In this document: positions 8,808 through 17,008 of the stretch, piece after piece | How positions within the stretch are numbered: the first letter of the stretch is position 1 | How the letters are laid out: each line of letters opens with the position of its first letter | Source: Caryophanales bacterium | GTDB lineage: Bacteria; Bacillota; Bacilli; Exiguobacteriales; Exiguobacteriaceae | Assembly: GCA_902362975.1 (NCBI GenBank) | Contig: CABIYO010000047.1 | Coordinates: 1-20,839, forward strand | DNA length: 20,839 nucleotides | Direction: 5' to 3' | Notes under the pieces: model-generated | Database searches by the model: none | Told to the model about the DNA's origin: nothing | Seen by the model: only the letters and a program-made list of their open reading frames with translations | Program-made: the position numbers and the translations under genes

Positions 8808-9833
8808 ATGGATATAACCAAGCAGCAAACGGATGGTGTGACCGCGTTCACCCTCAATCACCCGAATGGCCTATCATTGCGAATGCTCGACCGAGGAGGC
8901 ATCCTCACCCACTTGTTCGTCCCAGACCGAACGGGTAACGTCGAAAACGTGCTGTTGACGTATGAGACAACAAACCAATACATGGACGACCCGAACTATA
9001 TGGGTGCGCTGATTGGCCGCGTCGCCGGTCGGGTGCGACAAGCTCGCTATAAGACTGGTGATTCGGTCCACCATCTCGAGTCGGACACGCCCGATCAACT
9101 GCACGGCGGACCGGGTGGATTGCATCAAGTTTCATTCGATGTCGAACCGTTCGAAGAGAACGAAGACGTCGGCTTACGACTGACGGCGAAGTTATCGAAC
9201 GAGAGCGGATATGTCGGGACTGTCGACGTGATGATCGAGTATCGCTTGACCGCATCGAACGAGTTCATCATTCGGTACGATGCAGAAGTAAGTGAACGGA
9301 CACCACTCACACTGACAAATCACGCCTATTTCAATTTAAGTGGAGACGCGAAAGAAACGATCCACAATCATCACTTGGCGCTGCAAGCCTCTTCCTTCAT
9401 CGAACTCGATCCGGATTTGTTGCCGACCGGACGAATGTGCGACGTCAATGACACACCTTACGATTTCCGGGACGGAAAACCGATCGCTAGCGCGCTATCT
9501 GACGAGACAGAGCAACAGCGATTCGCACTTGGTGGCATTGACCATTACTTCTTACTGGACTCAACACAGCACGATCACATCACATTGATTCATCCCGAAA
9601 GTGGCCGACGGCTTCGCGTGACGACGACCTATCCAGGCCTCGTCGTCTACACTGGAAACGCGCTCACGAGCGACACCGTGTTAGAGGCTGGACAAAATGG
9701 GGCCCACATGGGAATTTGTTTCGAAACCCAACATCCTGCCGCTTCGCTCGAAATGGGAGAACTCCCTTCAATCTGGTGCGAACCAGGTCAACACTACGAG
9801 CATGAAACTGTGTATCAATTTGACAACATATAA
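8808..9833 (+). CDS. galM: Aldose 1-epimerase (mutarotase) GalM
   Basis: The 341-residue cytoplasmic enzyme interconverts beta- and alpha-D-galactose, so that galactose released by GanA becomes the alpha anomer that galactokinase uses. Conserved features are GALIGRVAGRV (about 67-77), LHGGPGGLH with His99, TNHAYFNLSG with the catalytic His172, GGIDHYF, and CFETQ with the catalytic Glu306. The AAGGAG site at 8791-8796 is 11 bases before the ATG, a little far but acceptable. It is divergent from ganS (191-base shared upstream region) and convergent with galT. A clear sigma-A promoter was not found; TTGTAC with TATCTT 16 bases away in 8757-8784 is one candidate. Confidence 0.95.
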   Translation: MDITKQQTDGVTAFTLNHPNGLSLRMLDRGGILTHLFVPDRTGNVENVLLTYETTNQYMDDPNYMGALIGRVAGRVRQARYKTGDSVHHLESDTPDQLHGGPGGLHQVSFDVEPFEENEDVGLRLTAKLSNESGYVGTVDVMIEYRLTASNEFIIRYDAEVSERTPLTLTNHAYFNLSGDAKETIHNHHLALQASSFIELDPDLLPTGRMCDVNDTPYDFRDGKPIASALSDETEQQRFALGGIDHYFLLDSTQHDHITLIHPESGRRLRVTTTYPGLVVYTGNALTSDTVLEAGQNGAHMGICFETQHPAASLEMGELPSIWCEPGQHYEHETVYQFDNI

Positions 9834-9838
9834 AAAAA

Positions 9839-9873
9839 GACGAACCGAATCGCGACAGGCGATCCGGTTCGTC
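9839..9873 (-). terminator. Rho-independent terminator of the gal operon
   Basis: GACGAACCG pairs with CGGTTCGTC, with an inner ATCG/CGAT pair. On the minus strand it is followed by a T7 tract made by the A run at 9832-9838. It lies between convergent galM and galT. Confidence 0.8.
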
Positions 9874-9882
9874 AACAACCTG

Positions 9883-9910
9883 AAAACCGCCGATTCGTCG
9901 GCGGTTTTCT
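9883..9910 (+). terminator. Bidirectional terminator after galM
   Basis: An eleven-base perfect stem (AAAACCGCCGA / TCGGCGGTTTT) with a TTCG tetraloop is flanked by A and T tracts, so it can act on both strands. It ends 13 bases from the galT stop. Confidence 0.8.
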
Positions 9911-9922
9911 TATGTCGTCTAC

Positions 9923-11407
9923 TTATTGTGCTGTTTCTTGTGCCGGTTGACACGCTTTAATAAATCGTCTCAGTCCGGCGTCACCTGTCGCTGTCAGTTT
10001 AAAGACACCACAATCCTCTAATCCACGTACAAACTTATGCCCGACCGCTTCATAAACAAACGCTCGTGCATCTTCCTTCCCGTCATACCGGTCACGGAGC
10101 TCTTCCGCCCACGCCTGATGCATCGGGACGACTGTGGCGCTACCTGTCTCGACGAAGGAAATGACGGCCTCTAACTCCTCTTTTAAACGAGCCGGCAAGA
10201 CTGCGAGTCCCATCACTTCGATCAACCCGATATTCTCTCGTTTGATATGATGTATGTCTGCGTGAGGATGGAAAATCCCTAGCGGATGCTCATCTGTCGT
10301 CCGGTTGTTTCGAAGGACGAGATCGAGTTCATACACCTCATCTCGCATTCGCGCGATCGGTGTGACCGTGTTATGCGGAGCGTCCGTCTCGGCTAAAATA
10401 TCGTTTTCCTGATCCGAGTAACCGCGCCACGTCTCCAAAATGTGCGTCGCACAAGCGACAAGGTCTGCTTGAACTTTCCCTTTCAAGCGAATGACCGACA
10501 GTGGCCATTGAAGCGAGGCGCCCGTAATTGATGGGTACTCTTCGAACACGAACGTCTCACGCTCTTTCGCATCGGCCATCGTAAACGTATACTGTCCACC
10601 TTGATAGTGATCGTGGGACAAAATCGAGCCCCCGACAATCGGTAAATCCGCATTCGACCCTGCAAAGTAGTGCGGGAATTTCCCGACAAAATCAAGCAGG
10701 CGCGTGAACGTCCCACGGTCAATCACCATGTCTCGGTGCTCTTCCGACAACAAGATGCAATGCTCGTTATAGTAGACGTAAGGCGAGTACTGCAAATACC
10801 AGTTTTCCCCGCCGAGTTCGAGCGGGACGATCCGATGGTTCGTCCGCGCCGGATGATCTAACCGACCGGCATATCCTTCATTTTCCACACAGAGAAGACA
10901 CGTCGGATAGCCTGATCCCGATGCGCCGTTTTGTTTTTGACGGGCAATTTCTTTCGGGTCTTTTTCAGGTTTTGACATATTGATTGTCATATCAATCGTA
11001 CCGTATGCCGTCTCGACTTTGTACGAAATGTTCTTTTTAATTCGTTCCGTTTGGATATAGTTCGAGTTCTCTGAAAGTGTATAAAAATAGTTAGTCGCCG
11101 CTTGCTTATCCTCATTGTATTTTTGATAAAATACCTGCTCGATGACAGATGGGCTCGGGACGAACACGTCCATGAGTCTCGCCCCTAGTATCTCGCGCTC
11201 GGCCACGAAATCTTCAATCATTCCCGTCTCAACTGCTCCGTCGATCAGACGATCCAACAGGTGAACGATCGATCCGGATGCCACTTCGTCAGCTGGCGTC
11301 TCATTTAACAAATCCAACAAACGATTTCTCGCATAAGTGCGGTCTCGCGATTGAATCAGATCCGCCTCAATCGCTGCCTCGACAAGTCCATTAATCCAGC
11401 GGCTCAT
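9923..11407 (-). CDS. galT: Galactose-1-phosphate uridylyltransferase GalT, Gram-positive class
   Basis: The 494-residue enzyme exchanges UMP between UDP-glucose and galactose-1-phosphate. Its length fits the long class II GalT of Firmicutes rather than the about 350-residue enterobacterial type. Motifs include GGENWYLQYSPYVYYNEHC, GGSILSHDHYQGG, and FHPHADIHHIKRENIG with His-Pro-His at about 380-382, followed by GLAVLPARL. The start at 11407 is chosen because its ATG shares ATGA with the galE stop, with GAGG just upstream. A longer in-frame reading to 11500 would lie within galE and is not needed. It is the last gene of the galK-galE-galT operon and ends at paired terminators. Confidence 0.95.
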   Translation of the reverse strand: MSRWINGLVEAAIEADLIQSRDRTYARNRLLDLLNETPADEVASGSIVHLLDRLIDGAVETGMIEDFVAEREILGARLMDVFVPSPSVIEQVFYQKYNEDKQAATNYFYTLSENSNYIQTERIKKNISYKVETAYGTIDMTINMSKPEKDPKEIARQKQNGASGSGYPTCLLCVENEGYAGRLDHPARTNHRIVPLELGGENWYLQYSPYVYYNEHCILLSEEHRDMVIDRGTFTRLLDFVGKFPHYFAGSNADLPIVGGSILSHDHYQGGQYTFTMADAKERETFVFEEYPSITGASLQWPLSVIRLKGKVQADLVACATHILETWRGYSDQENDILAETDAPHNTVTPIARMRDEVYELDLVLRNNRTTDEHPLGIFHPHADIHHIKRENIGLIEVMGLAVLPARLKEELEAVISFVETGSATVVPMHQAWAEELRDRYDGKEDARAFVYEAVGHKFVRGLEDCGVFKLTATGDAGLRRFIKACQPAQETAQ

Positions 11408-12402
11408 ATCAACACCTCGTCGTAACCGCTCGGGTTCGCTTGATGCCATGCCCAAGCGTCCTCGATGATCCGTGTGACATCCGTGCGGGTCGGTTTCCAC
11501 CCAAGCACTCGGCGCGCTTTTTCTGAAGACGCGATGAGCGACGCCGGATCACCTGACCGACGTGATTGGACACGCGACGGGATCGCATGACCCGTTACAT
11601 CACGGGCTACTTGAATCATCTCATGGACCGAGAATCCTTGGTTTGAACCAAGATTGAAGATGTCACTTTCGCCTCCGTCACATAAATAGTCGAGCGCCAA
11701 CACATGGGCATCAATCAAATCCTCGACATGAATATAGTCACGGATGCATGTCCCGTCAGCTGTTTCATAATCATCACCGAACACCTTGATTTCCTCACGT
11801 TTCCCATTGGCAACTTCTAAGATGAGCGGGATCAGATGGGTCTCTGGACGATGGTCCTCTCCAATGACACCGCCTTGTCGCGCTCCGGCCACATTAAAGT
11901 AACGCAGTGCGACAAACCGGATGCCATGTGCGGTTTCGACCCAATGCATCATCTTCTCCATGGCCAACTTCGTCTCTCCATACGTCGATGTCGGGTTCGT
12001 CGCGGCCGCTTCCGTGATTGGCATGACAGTCTGGTCTCCATACGTCGCAGCCGTTGAGGAGAACACGATGGACGCCGTCCCGTGCTCCACCATCGCCTCA
12101 AGTAAACATTGCGTCCCGTATACATTATTGGCGTAATATTTGAGCGGGTCGGTCATCGATTCCCCAACGAGCGAGTTTGCTGCGAAATGGATTACTTGTT
12201 CAATCCGCTCCGCCGCAAAGACACGTGCTAAAAACGCTTTGTCTCGGATGTCACCCTGGTAAAAACGAGCTTTTGGATGGATGGCCGCTTCGTGACCCGT
12301 CTCCAAATTATCAATCACTACGACATCTCTTCCTTGGTCAACCAATTGGTAAACAGCATGGGATCCGATATAACCGGCTCCTCCAACGACTAAAATACTC
12401 AT
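11404..12402 (-). CDS. galE: UDP-glucose 4-epimerase GalE
   Basis: The 332-residue short-chain dehydrogenase/reductase interconverts UDP-galactose and UDP-glucose with bound NAD, closing the Leloir cycle. The NAD-binding GGAGYIGSH is at 7-15, the serine region SSTAATYG at 115-122, and the catalytic Tyr141 and Lys145 are in YGETK. RYFNVAGA and the C-terminal GSGDPASL-like segment (RRSGDPASL) are also typical. The start at 12402 overlaps the galK stop by four bases (ATGA), with AAAGGAGAGG upstream. Coupling to galK and galT is therefore translational as well as transcriptional. Confidence 0.96.
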   Translation of the reverse strand: MSILVVGGAGYIGSHAVYQLVDQGRDVVVIDNLETGHEAAIHPKARFYQGDIRDKAFLARVFAAERIEQVIHFAANSLVGESMTDPLKYYANNVYGTQCLLEAMVEHGTASIVFSSTAATYGDQTVMPITEAAATNPTSTYGETKLAMEKMMHWVETAHGIRFVALRYFNVAGARQGGVIGEDHRPETHLIPLILEVANGKREEIKVFGDDYETADGTCIRDYIHVEDLIDAHVLALDYLCDGGESDIFNLGSNQGFSVHEMIQVARDVTGHAIPSRVQSRRSGDPASLIASSEKARRVLGWKPTRTDVTRIIEDAWAWHQANPSGYDEVLI

Positions 12403-13580
12403 CCTACCTCTCCTTTCACTTGCTCAATCACCTCATGGACGCCAGCACCGATCGATGCCACATAAAAGGTTGCTGCATAACCGATTTTACGCGTATACGT
12501 TTCCTGGACTTGTTCGATAAACTGTTCGACCGCCTGATCATGTACAAGCGCAATCGCACAACCTCCAAAACCAGCTCCTGTCATGCGGGCGCCGATTGCG
12601 CCGTTTTCCCACGCTGCCTCGACTAATGTATTCAACTCGATCCCTGTCACTTCATAATCTCGATCGAGTGAGCGATGTGATTCGTTCATCAACTGACCAA
12701 AGCGATCGATTTCATTCGCTTTTAAGGCTTCAAGCGCCTCCAAGGTGCGCGCATTTTCAGTTACGGCATGACGGGCCCGGCGATATAGCGTGTCGTCCGT
12801 CAACAGGTGTCGATGTGTCTCGAACATGTCTTGATCCAAGTCACACAACGCCGAGATGTTCAGCTCCTGTTGCAAACACACCAACGCGCGATCACATTCG
12901 GCACGCCGTTCGTTATATTTCGAATCGGCAAGTTCTCGCCGTTTGTTCGTATTCATGATGACAATCGACATGCCATTCAAGTTGAGTGGTGCATACTCAC
13001 ATTCAAGCGTGTCACAATCGAGGAGCATCGCGTAATCTTTTCGCCCCATCCCAATCGCAAACTGGTCCATGATCCCGCTGTTTACACCAATATATTCATT
13101 TTCAGCACGCTGACCGATTTTAACGAGGTCAAGCGGTGCAAGACCGATCGCATATAACGTATTAAAGGCATAGCCACTCACGAGTTCAATAGAAGCCGAA
13201 GAAGAAAGTCCCGCTCCGTTCGGAATGTTACCGTAGTATAAACAGTCGACTCCGCTCGTCACGTCACCATGCGACATCAAATAATGCAACATCGCCTTTG
13301 GATAATTCGCCCACCCATCTTCTTCCCGGTAGATCAGCTGATCGATCGACGTCTCGATAATGCCATCTGCTTCGAAATTCATCGAATAAAAACGGCATGT
13401 CCGATCGTTTCGTTTCCGGACGAGCATATACGTGCCAAACGTGATTGCCGCCGGAAACACATGGCCACCATTGTAATCGACGTGCTCGCCAATCAAATTA
13501 ATTCGGCCAGGCGCAAAAAACTGATGGGTCGCGCCCTCGAGGAACTGTTTCTTAAATTCTACGTGCATGGTCTCTCTCAT
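12399..13580 (-). CDS. galK: Galactokinase GalK
   Basis: The 393-residue GHMP kinase phosphorylates alpha-D-galactose with ATP. It shows the galactokinase signature GRINLIGEHVDYNGG at about 25-39, the ATP-binding loop PNGAGLSSSAS at about 120-130, the catalytic Asp172 in NSGIMDQF and the third GHMP motif MTGAGFGGCA near the C-terminus. The start at 13580 (MRETMHVEF) is chosen because AAAGGAGA lies ten bases upstream and the length fits the family. A longer in-frame reading to 13652 would add 24 residues not typical of GalK. It is the first gene of the operon and lies downstream of a TTTASTAAA inverted pair. Confidence 0.95.
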   Translation of the reverse strand: MRETMHVEFKKQFLEGATHQFFAPGRINLIGEHVDYNGGHVFPAAITFGTYMLVRKRNDRTCRFYSMNFEADGIIETSIDQLIYREEDGWANYPKAMLHYLMSHGDVTSGVDCLYYGNIPNGAGLSSSASIELVSGYAFNTLYAIGLAPLDLVKIGQRAENEYIGVNSGIMDQFAIGMGRKDYAMLLDCDTLECEYAPLNLNGMSIVIMNTNKRRELADSKYNERRAECDRALVCLQQELNISALCDLDQDMFETHRHLLTDDTLYRRARHAVTENARTLEALEALKANEIDRFGQLMNESHRSLDRDYEVTGIELNTLVEAAWENGAIGARMTGAGFGGCAIALVHDQAVEQFIEQVQETYTRKIGYAATFYVASIGAGVHEVIEQVKGEVG

Positions 13581-13675
13581 AGTTGAATCGTCTCCTTTTA
13601 CTCGGCAATCCTTTTGGACAAGCATTTCTTTGCTCAATCTTCTACTTTCCATTTACACATTTAGCTTAACTTATT

Positions 13676-13705
13676 TTTACTAAAAAATAAAGTTTTTTTA
13701 GTAAA
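13676..13705. promoter_or_regulatory. Operator-like inverted pair TTTACTAAA / TTTAGTAAA upstream of galK
   Basis: TTTACTAAA (13676-13684) and TTTAGTAAA (13697-13705) are centred 21 bases apart, two helical turns, in a very A/T-rich tract about 100 bases before the galK start. The same nine-base motif lies at the ganS promoter. The galK promoter itself is not clear; elements are likely embedded in this tract. Confidence 0.55.
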
Positions 13706-13707
13706 AA

Positions 13708-13748
13708 AAGACGGTACCCTTTTTCGATAAGCGAAAACGAAAAAAGGG
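13708..13748 (-). terminator. Hairpin between the IS end and the galK control region
   Basis: CCCTTTTTCG (13718-13727) pairs with CGAAAAAAGGG (13738-13748) with one bulge and an 11-base loop. On the minus strand it is followed, after a short spacer, by a run of seven Ts (13703-13709 region). It could stop transcripts coming from the IS or the tsa operon before the gal genes. It may be the terminator of a gene lost at the IS junction. Confidence 0.5.
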
Positions 13749-13806
13749 CCGACAACGTCCTGAACTGCTCCCCGTCAAGTAGACAGGGCAAATAATGAAA
13801 ACCAGC

Positions 13807-14669
13807 CTAGGCGGCTTGAGTCCTGTATTCGACAGGGCTCAAGCCGTTTAGTCGTTTCTGGAAACGATCATGGTTGTAGAACGATATGTAGGCCTCGATG
13901 GCTGATGTGAGTTCGCTGTAGGCCTGGAACTCACGCAAATAGTACATCTCGACTTTCAGGGTACCCCAAAAACCCTCGATCGGGGCGTTGTCGAGACAAC
14001 GTCCGACCCGGGACATGCTGTGGGTCAGCCCCGCGTCTTCCACCATGCGTTTGAACCCTCTCGAGGTATATTGGAACCCTCGGTCGCTATGGATCATCGG
14101 ACTCGCTCCTGAACGGAGCCCCGCGATGGCTGGGATCATCGTCTGGAAGACGAGCGCGTTGTTGTTGGATTTCCCGATGCGATAGGCGACGATCGAGCCG
14201 TCATAGAGGTCGATGATCGCGCTCAGATACGCCTTCTTCCCGGCTCCATATTTGAACTCGGTGACGTCGGTGCACCACTTCTCGTCCGGTCGGGACGCGC
14301 TGAATTCCCGGTTCATCAGGTTCTCGGCCACATGCTGCGGGGACGACTTTTTGTACCGTTTTCGAGTTTGACGGTCCTCGACCGTGAACTACGGGACTAC
14401 ATCCATTGGTTCAATCATATTCGAATTCACGGAACACTAGGATACCTGACGCCGAAAGAGTACAAACAGAGACACCTCTTAAAAACTGTCTAGTTTAGTG
14501 TTGACAATCCAACGCTTCAACCATTTGTAGTAGGCGGCCCGTGAGACCTGCGCGATTTTACACAGGAGCACGACCGGGAACGTGTCGGTCGTCGACATTT
14601 CCTCGATCGCCATGTAGCGTAATTGTAGCCGGATTTGGCTGATCAACCTCTCCTCTCGACCTCCTCTAA
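13807..14669 (-). pseudogene. IS3-family orfB transposase, interrupted by another IS fragment
   Basis: The N-terminal part is read in the -1 frame after the orfA slippery site and runs from 14669 to about 14512 (ending RAAYYKWLKR). The C-terminal part resumes at about 14365 (RKRYKKSSPQHVAENLMN) and keeps the DDE residues: Asp in CTDVTEF, Asp in HSDRGFQY and Glu in APIEGFWGTLK. Compared with copy 1, roughly 65-75 codons between these two parts are missing and are replaced by about 145 bases of unrelated sequence in the opposite orientation. The segment 13807-14331 could still be read as a separate 174-residue protein but lacks the N-terminal region. The product is not expected to be an active fusion transposase. 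Confidence 0.85.
14371..14511 (+). mobile_element. Remnant of a different IS3-family element (3' end)
   Basis: On the plus strand, codons 14380-14493 encode about 37 residues typical of the C-terminus of an IS3-group OrfB (RDYIHWFNHIRIHGTLGYL, then TPKEYK) followed by TAG. The DNA then runs 18 bases to GACAATCCA, which ends at 14511 exactly where the host orfB sequence resumes. The inward reading TGGATTGTCAACACTAAAC is a plausible IS3-family terminal repeat beginning with TG. The remainder of this second IS and part of the host orfB have been deleted. The left boundary is uncertain by some ten bases. Confidence 0.75.
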
Positions 14670-15317
14670 CTTTTTTAGGAACAGGTTCTCGGCCCGCAGG
14701 CGCTCGTTCTCCCGCTCGATCTGTTGGATGCGACGTTCGAGCTTCTCTTCGTTGGTCAGTTCCTCTTCTTGCTTCGTCCGTCCGCGGCGGTCCTCGAGCC
14801 CGCGCACGCCGTCGGCGTCATATTTTTTCGTCCAGCCGTAGACCTGGTGGTACGACACGGCGAATATCTCGGCCGTCCGTTGATAGTTCCGTCCATTGTC
14901 CAGGCAATACCTGACGATCTCCATGCGTTCCTCGAATGTGGTCTTTCTCCCTTTTGCCATAGATCGATCCATCCCTTTTCTCGAATCTGTTAACTCGCTA
15001 TGACTAGTATACTTCTTGATCCACCGATATAGAACCGAACGACTACTGATTTGATGTCTGGAGAGGACTTCCACCATGGTGACCCCATCGAGATAGTCAC
15101 GTACGGCCGCTATTTTCTGTTCCTTTGTGTACAGTTTCCATGTCCTCGACTCCTTCAAGGCGTCGATTCCGCCGGTCTCGAATTTCACTTTCCACACCTG
15201 GAGGGTATGCTCAGAGACGTCATGGGCCTCCTCGATTTCCTTCCACGTATATGTTTCTTCTTCCATCATCCGTAGTGCACTCAGTTTTTGTTCGATTGAA
15301 TGCCGACTTCTCGCCAT
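14643..15317 (-). CDS. IS150-group OrfA, DNA-binding transposase subunit
   Basis: The 224-residue protein has two helix-turn-helix domains in tandem (about residues 5-50, with EIEEAHDVSEHTLQVWK; and about 105-150, with TAEIFAVSYHQVYGWTKKY), then a C-terminal coiled coil with leucine heptads (NEEKLERRIQQIERENERL region). OrfA binds the IS ends and supplies the N-terminal part of OrfAB. The ATG at 15317 is preferred over the GTG three codons upstream because GGGAGTG precedes it at normal spacing. Near its end is A-AAA-AAG (14670-14676), a -1 slippery heptamer in the right phase to enter orfB. It appears intact but its orfB partner is broken. Confidence 0.88.
   Translation of the reverse strand: MARSRHSIEQKLSALRMMEEETYTWKEIEEAHDVSEHTLQVWKVKFETGGIDALKESRTWKLYTKEQKIAAVRDYLDGVTMVEVLSRHQISSRSVLYRWIKKYTSHSELTDSRKGMDRSMAKGRKTTFEERMEIVRYCLDNGRNYQRTAEIFAVSYHQVYGWTKKYDADGVRGLEDRRGRTKQEEELTNEEKLERRIQQIERENERLRAENLFLKKLEEVERRG
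14670..14676 (-). promoter_or_regulatory. Programmed -1 frameshift site A_AAA_AAG of the IS
   Basis: The heptamer falls in zero-frame register as CTA AAA AAG near the orfA stop. After a -1 slip, reading continues through VRGGREERLISQIRLQLRY into the orfB N-terminus. IS150 uses the same heptamer. A GAGGAGG-like stretch follows closely. Confidence 0.75.
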
Positions 15318-15404
15318 AAAAAACACTCCCCAATCAGATAAACAGATTTGTTATTTCATCTGTCTACCTATTGGGGAGCATATCATCGTGGCTGAACCTT
15401 TTTG

Positions 15405-15971
15405 TTAGAAGTAACGCAGTGGTTGGAATCCGATTGTATGGAAGTCGAGCTTCGTCCCGTCTTCAGCGATAAAGAAGACAGCCTCGTTCGTGTCGACGTC
15501 ACGTGTGAACACCTTATAAAACGTCATCGGCTTTTCGCCATTCGTCACATAGCGTGCTTCATGCGTCGAGATGACTTGTGCGAACAGTTGCTGTTCATCG
15601 AGCTCCTCGATCAAATCATCAAACTTTGCGGCTTCTTCTTCTGTTGCCTCGCGACCCCGCTCGATTTCATAATAAGCGTCGCTCGCTTTTGGCTGTACCC
15701 CGAGATTGCGATCGACGACGATCACACGCTCCGGCTCTTGGTCGACGACACTTGTGTAGCCATATAGTGACTTGATGAGCGTATTCTCTCCGGTCACGCG
15801 ACCGATGCCTTCTAGTGCCTCTTCTCCAGTGAGTGACTTCACTCGTGTCTCTTCTGGAACAATTTCTTCTTGATAGGCGATATTGTAAGCGCGGATGATC
15901 TCACGTACTTGTAAGAACGTCGCAACGACGAGTAGTACGATGAGTCCTCCGATGATGATGCGTTTCGTCAT
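15405..15971 (-). CDS. Unknown membrane-anchored protein at the end of the tsa operon
   Basis: I do not recognise this 188-residue protein. It has an N-terminal hydrophobic anchor at about residues 4-22 (RIIIGGLIVLLVVATFLQV), then a hydrophilic, acidic outer domain with predicted strands and helices and no cysteine. The topology suggests a single-pass protein with its bulk outside the membrane. It is 14 bases after tsaD, with GGGGGAAAG before the ATG, so it is probably co-transcribed with the tsa genes. The stop codon is only 19 bases from the IS end at 15385, and no terminator remains between them. An unaltered C-terminus is plausible but the IS may have removed a following terminator. Confidence 0.75.
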   Translation of the reverse strand: MTKRIIIGGLIVLLVVATFLQVREIIRAYNIAYQEEIVPEETRVKSLTGEEALEGIGRVTGENTLIKSLYGYTSVVDQEPERVIVVDRNLGVQPKASDAYYEIERGREATEEEAAKFDDLIEELDEQQLFAQVISTHEARYVTNGEKPMTFYKVFTRDVDTNEAVFFIAEDGTKLDFHTIGFQPLRYF

Positions 15972-15985
15972 GTCTTTCTTTCCCC

Positions 15986-17008
15986 CTAGACTGTCATGCT
16001 CTCTTCTAAGGATAACCCAGGAACCGCATTCATCGCTAGTGTATCGCGCTTACCGCGCACATACGCGTGATGTGCCGCCACCCCGATCATGCCCGCATTG
16101 TCCCCACAGAGGTCAAGCGGTGGAATGACGAGTTGAATCCCTTCAGCTGTAGTAGCTTCTTGAAGCGCTGTGCGGAGGCCACGGTTCGCCGCGACACCAC
16201 CCGCGACAAGCAATTGTTTTGCCCCTTTTTCCTTCACGGCACGAATCGCTTTCTCGACGAGCACTTCGACGACACTTGCCTGGAAGCTCGCTGCCAAGTT
16301 TTCAGGGATGACCGTCTCTCCCCGTTGCTCCGCATTGTGTACGGCGTTGATGACCGATGACTTCAAGCCACTGAAACTGAAGTCAAAGCTACCCGGTTCG
16401 AGACGAACGCGTGGGAAGTTGTACGTGTCTTCCCCGACCGCTGCCAAGCGGTCAATCGCAGGACCTCCCGGATATGGGAGACTGAGCGTGCGTGCGACTT
16501 TATCGTACGCTTCACCCGCCGCGTCATCACGTGTCTCCCCGATGACTTCGAAGACACCGTGTTCTGGCATATAGACGAGCTCTGTGTGTCCACCAGAGAC
16601 GACGAGACAGACGAGTGGGAACTGCATCTCTTCGACGAGTTCGTTCGCGTAAATATGCCCCGCAATATGATGGACTCCGATGAGTGGTTTTTGATGGGCA
16701 AACGCCAATGCTTTGGCCGCACTGATCCCGACGAGAAGGGCACCGACGAGACCTGGTCCTTGTGTGACCGCGACCGCATCGACATCTTCCATCGTCACGC
16801 CGGCCTCACTCAATGCGTCGTCAATCACGTACGTGATGCGTTCCACATGATGACGAGATGCCACTTCAGGGACGACGCCACCAAATCGTTTATGACTCTC
16901 GATTTGAGAAGAGACGACGTTCGACAATAACGTCTTTCCGTCTTTGACGAGCGCAACCGACGTCTCGTCACAGCTCGATTCAATCGAGAGAATCAGTGAT
17001 GTGTTCAT
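15986..17008 (-). CDS. tsaD: tRNA N6-adenosine threonylcarbamoyltransferase TsaD
   Basis: The 340-residue Kae1/Gcp-type ASKHA protein transfers threonylcarbamoyl from TC-AMP to A37 of ANN-decoding tRNAs, in complex with TsaB and TsaE. Motifs are [12 protein letters not shown] near the N-terminus, [11 protein letters not shown] at about 44-54, the metal-binding His114 and His118 in [28 protein letters not shown] and [10 protein letters not shown] near the C-terminus. The start at 17008 overlaps the rimI stop (ATGA). Length is that of the family. No oddities were seen. Confidence 0.97.
   Translation of the reverse strand: MNTSLILSIESSCDETSVALVKDGKTLLSNVVSSQIESHKRFGGVVPEVASRHHVERITYVIDDALSEAGVTMEDVDAVAVTQGPGLVGALLVGISAAKALAFAHQKPLIGVHHIAGHIYANELVEEMQFPLVCLVVSGGHTELVYMPEHGVFEVIGETRDDAAGEAYDKVARTLSLPYPGGPAIDRLAAVGEDTYNFPRVRLEPGSFDFSFSGLKSSVINAVHNAEQRGETVIPENLAASFQASVVEVLVEKAIRAVKEKGAKQLLVAGGVAANRGLRTALQEATTAEGIQLVIPPLDLCGDNAGMIGVAAHHAYVRGKRDTLAMNAVPGLSLEESMTV

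Larger units (their letters stand above)
13761..15385 (-). mobile_element. IS150-group IS3-family element, copy 2, chimeric and inactive
   Basis: The ends are imperfect inverted repeats. Reading inward, the left is TGAACTGCTCCCC and the right TGATATGCTCCCC, each followed five bases later by GTAGACAG (about 20 of 26 positions match). The element is 1625 bases long and encodes orfA intact, then an orfB broken by part of another IS. The three bases flanking each end (TCC left, TCG right) do not form a target duplication. The element is inverted relative to copy 1. It looks more GC-rich than the adjoining A/T-rich control region. Confidence 0.85.

Noticed and set aside
9125..9310. Antisense frames inside galM
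   Set aside because: Shadows of the galM codon pattern with no start signals.
12177..12626. Plus-strand frame across the galE/galK junction
   Set aside because: It spans two real genes on the opposite strand and lacks any recognisable domain or ribosome binding site.
13761..15385. Target site duplication around IS copy 2
   Set aside because: The flanks TCC and TCG, and four-base versions, do not match in direct orientation.
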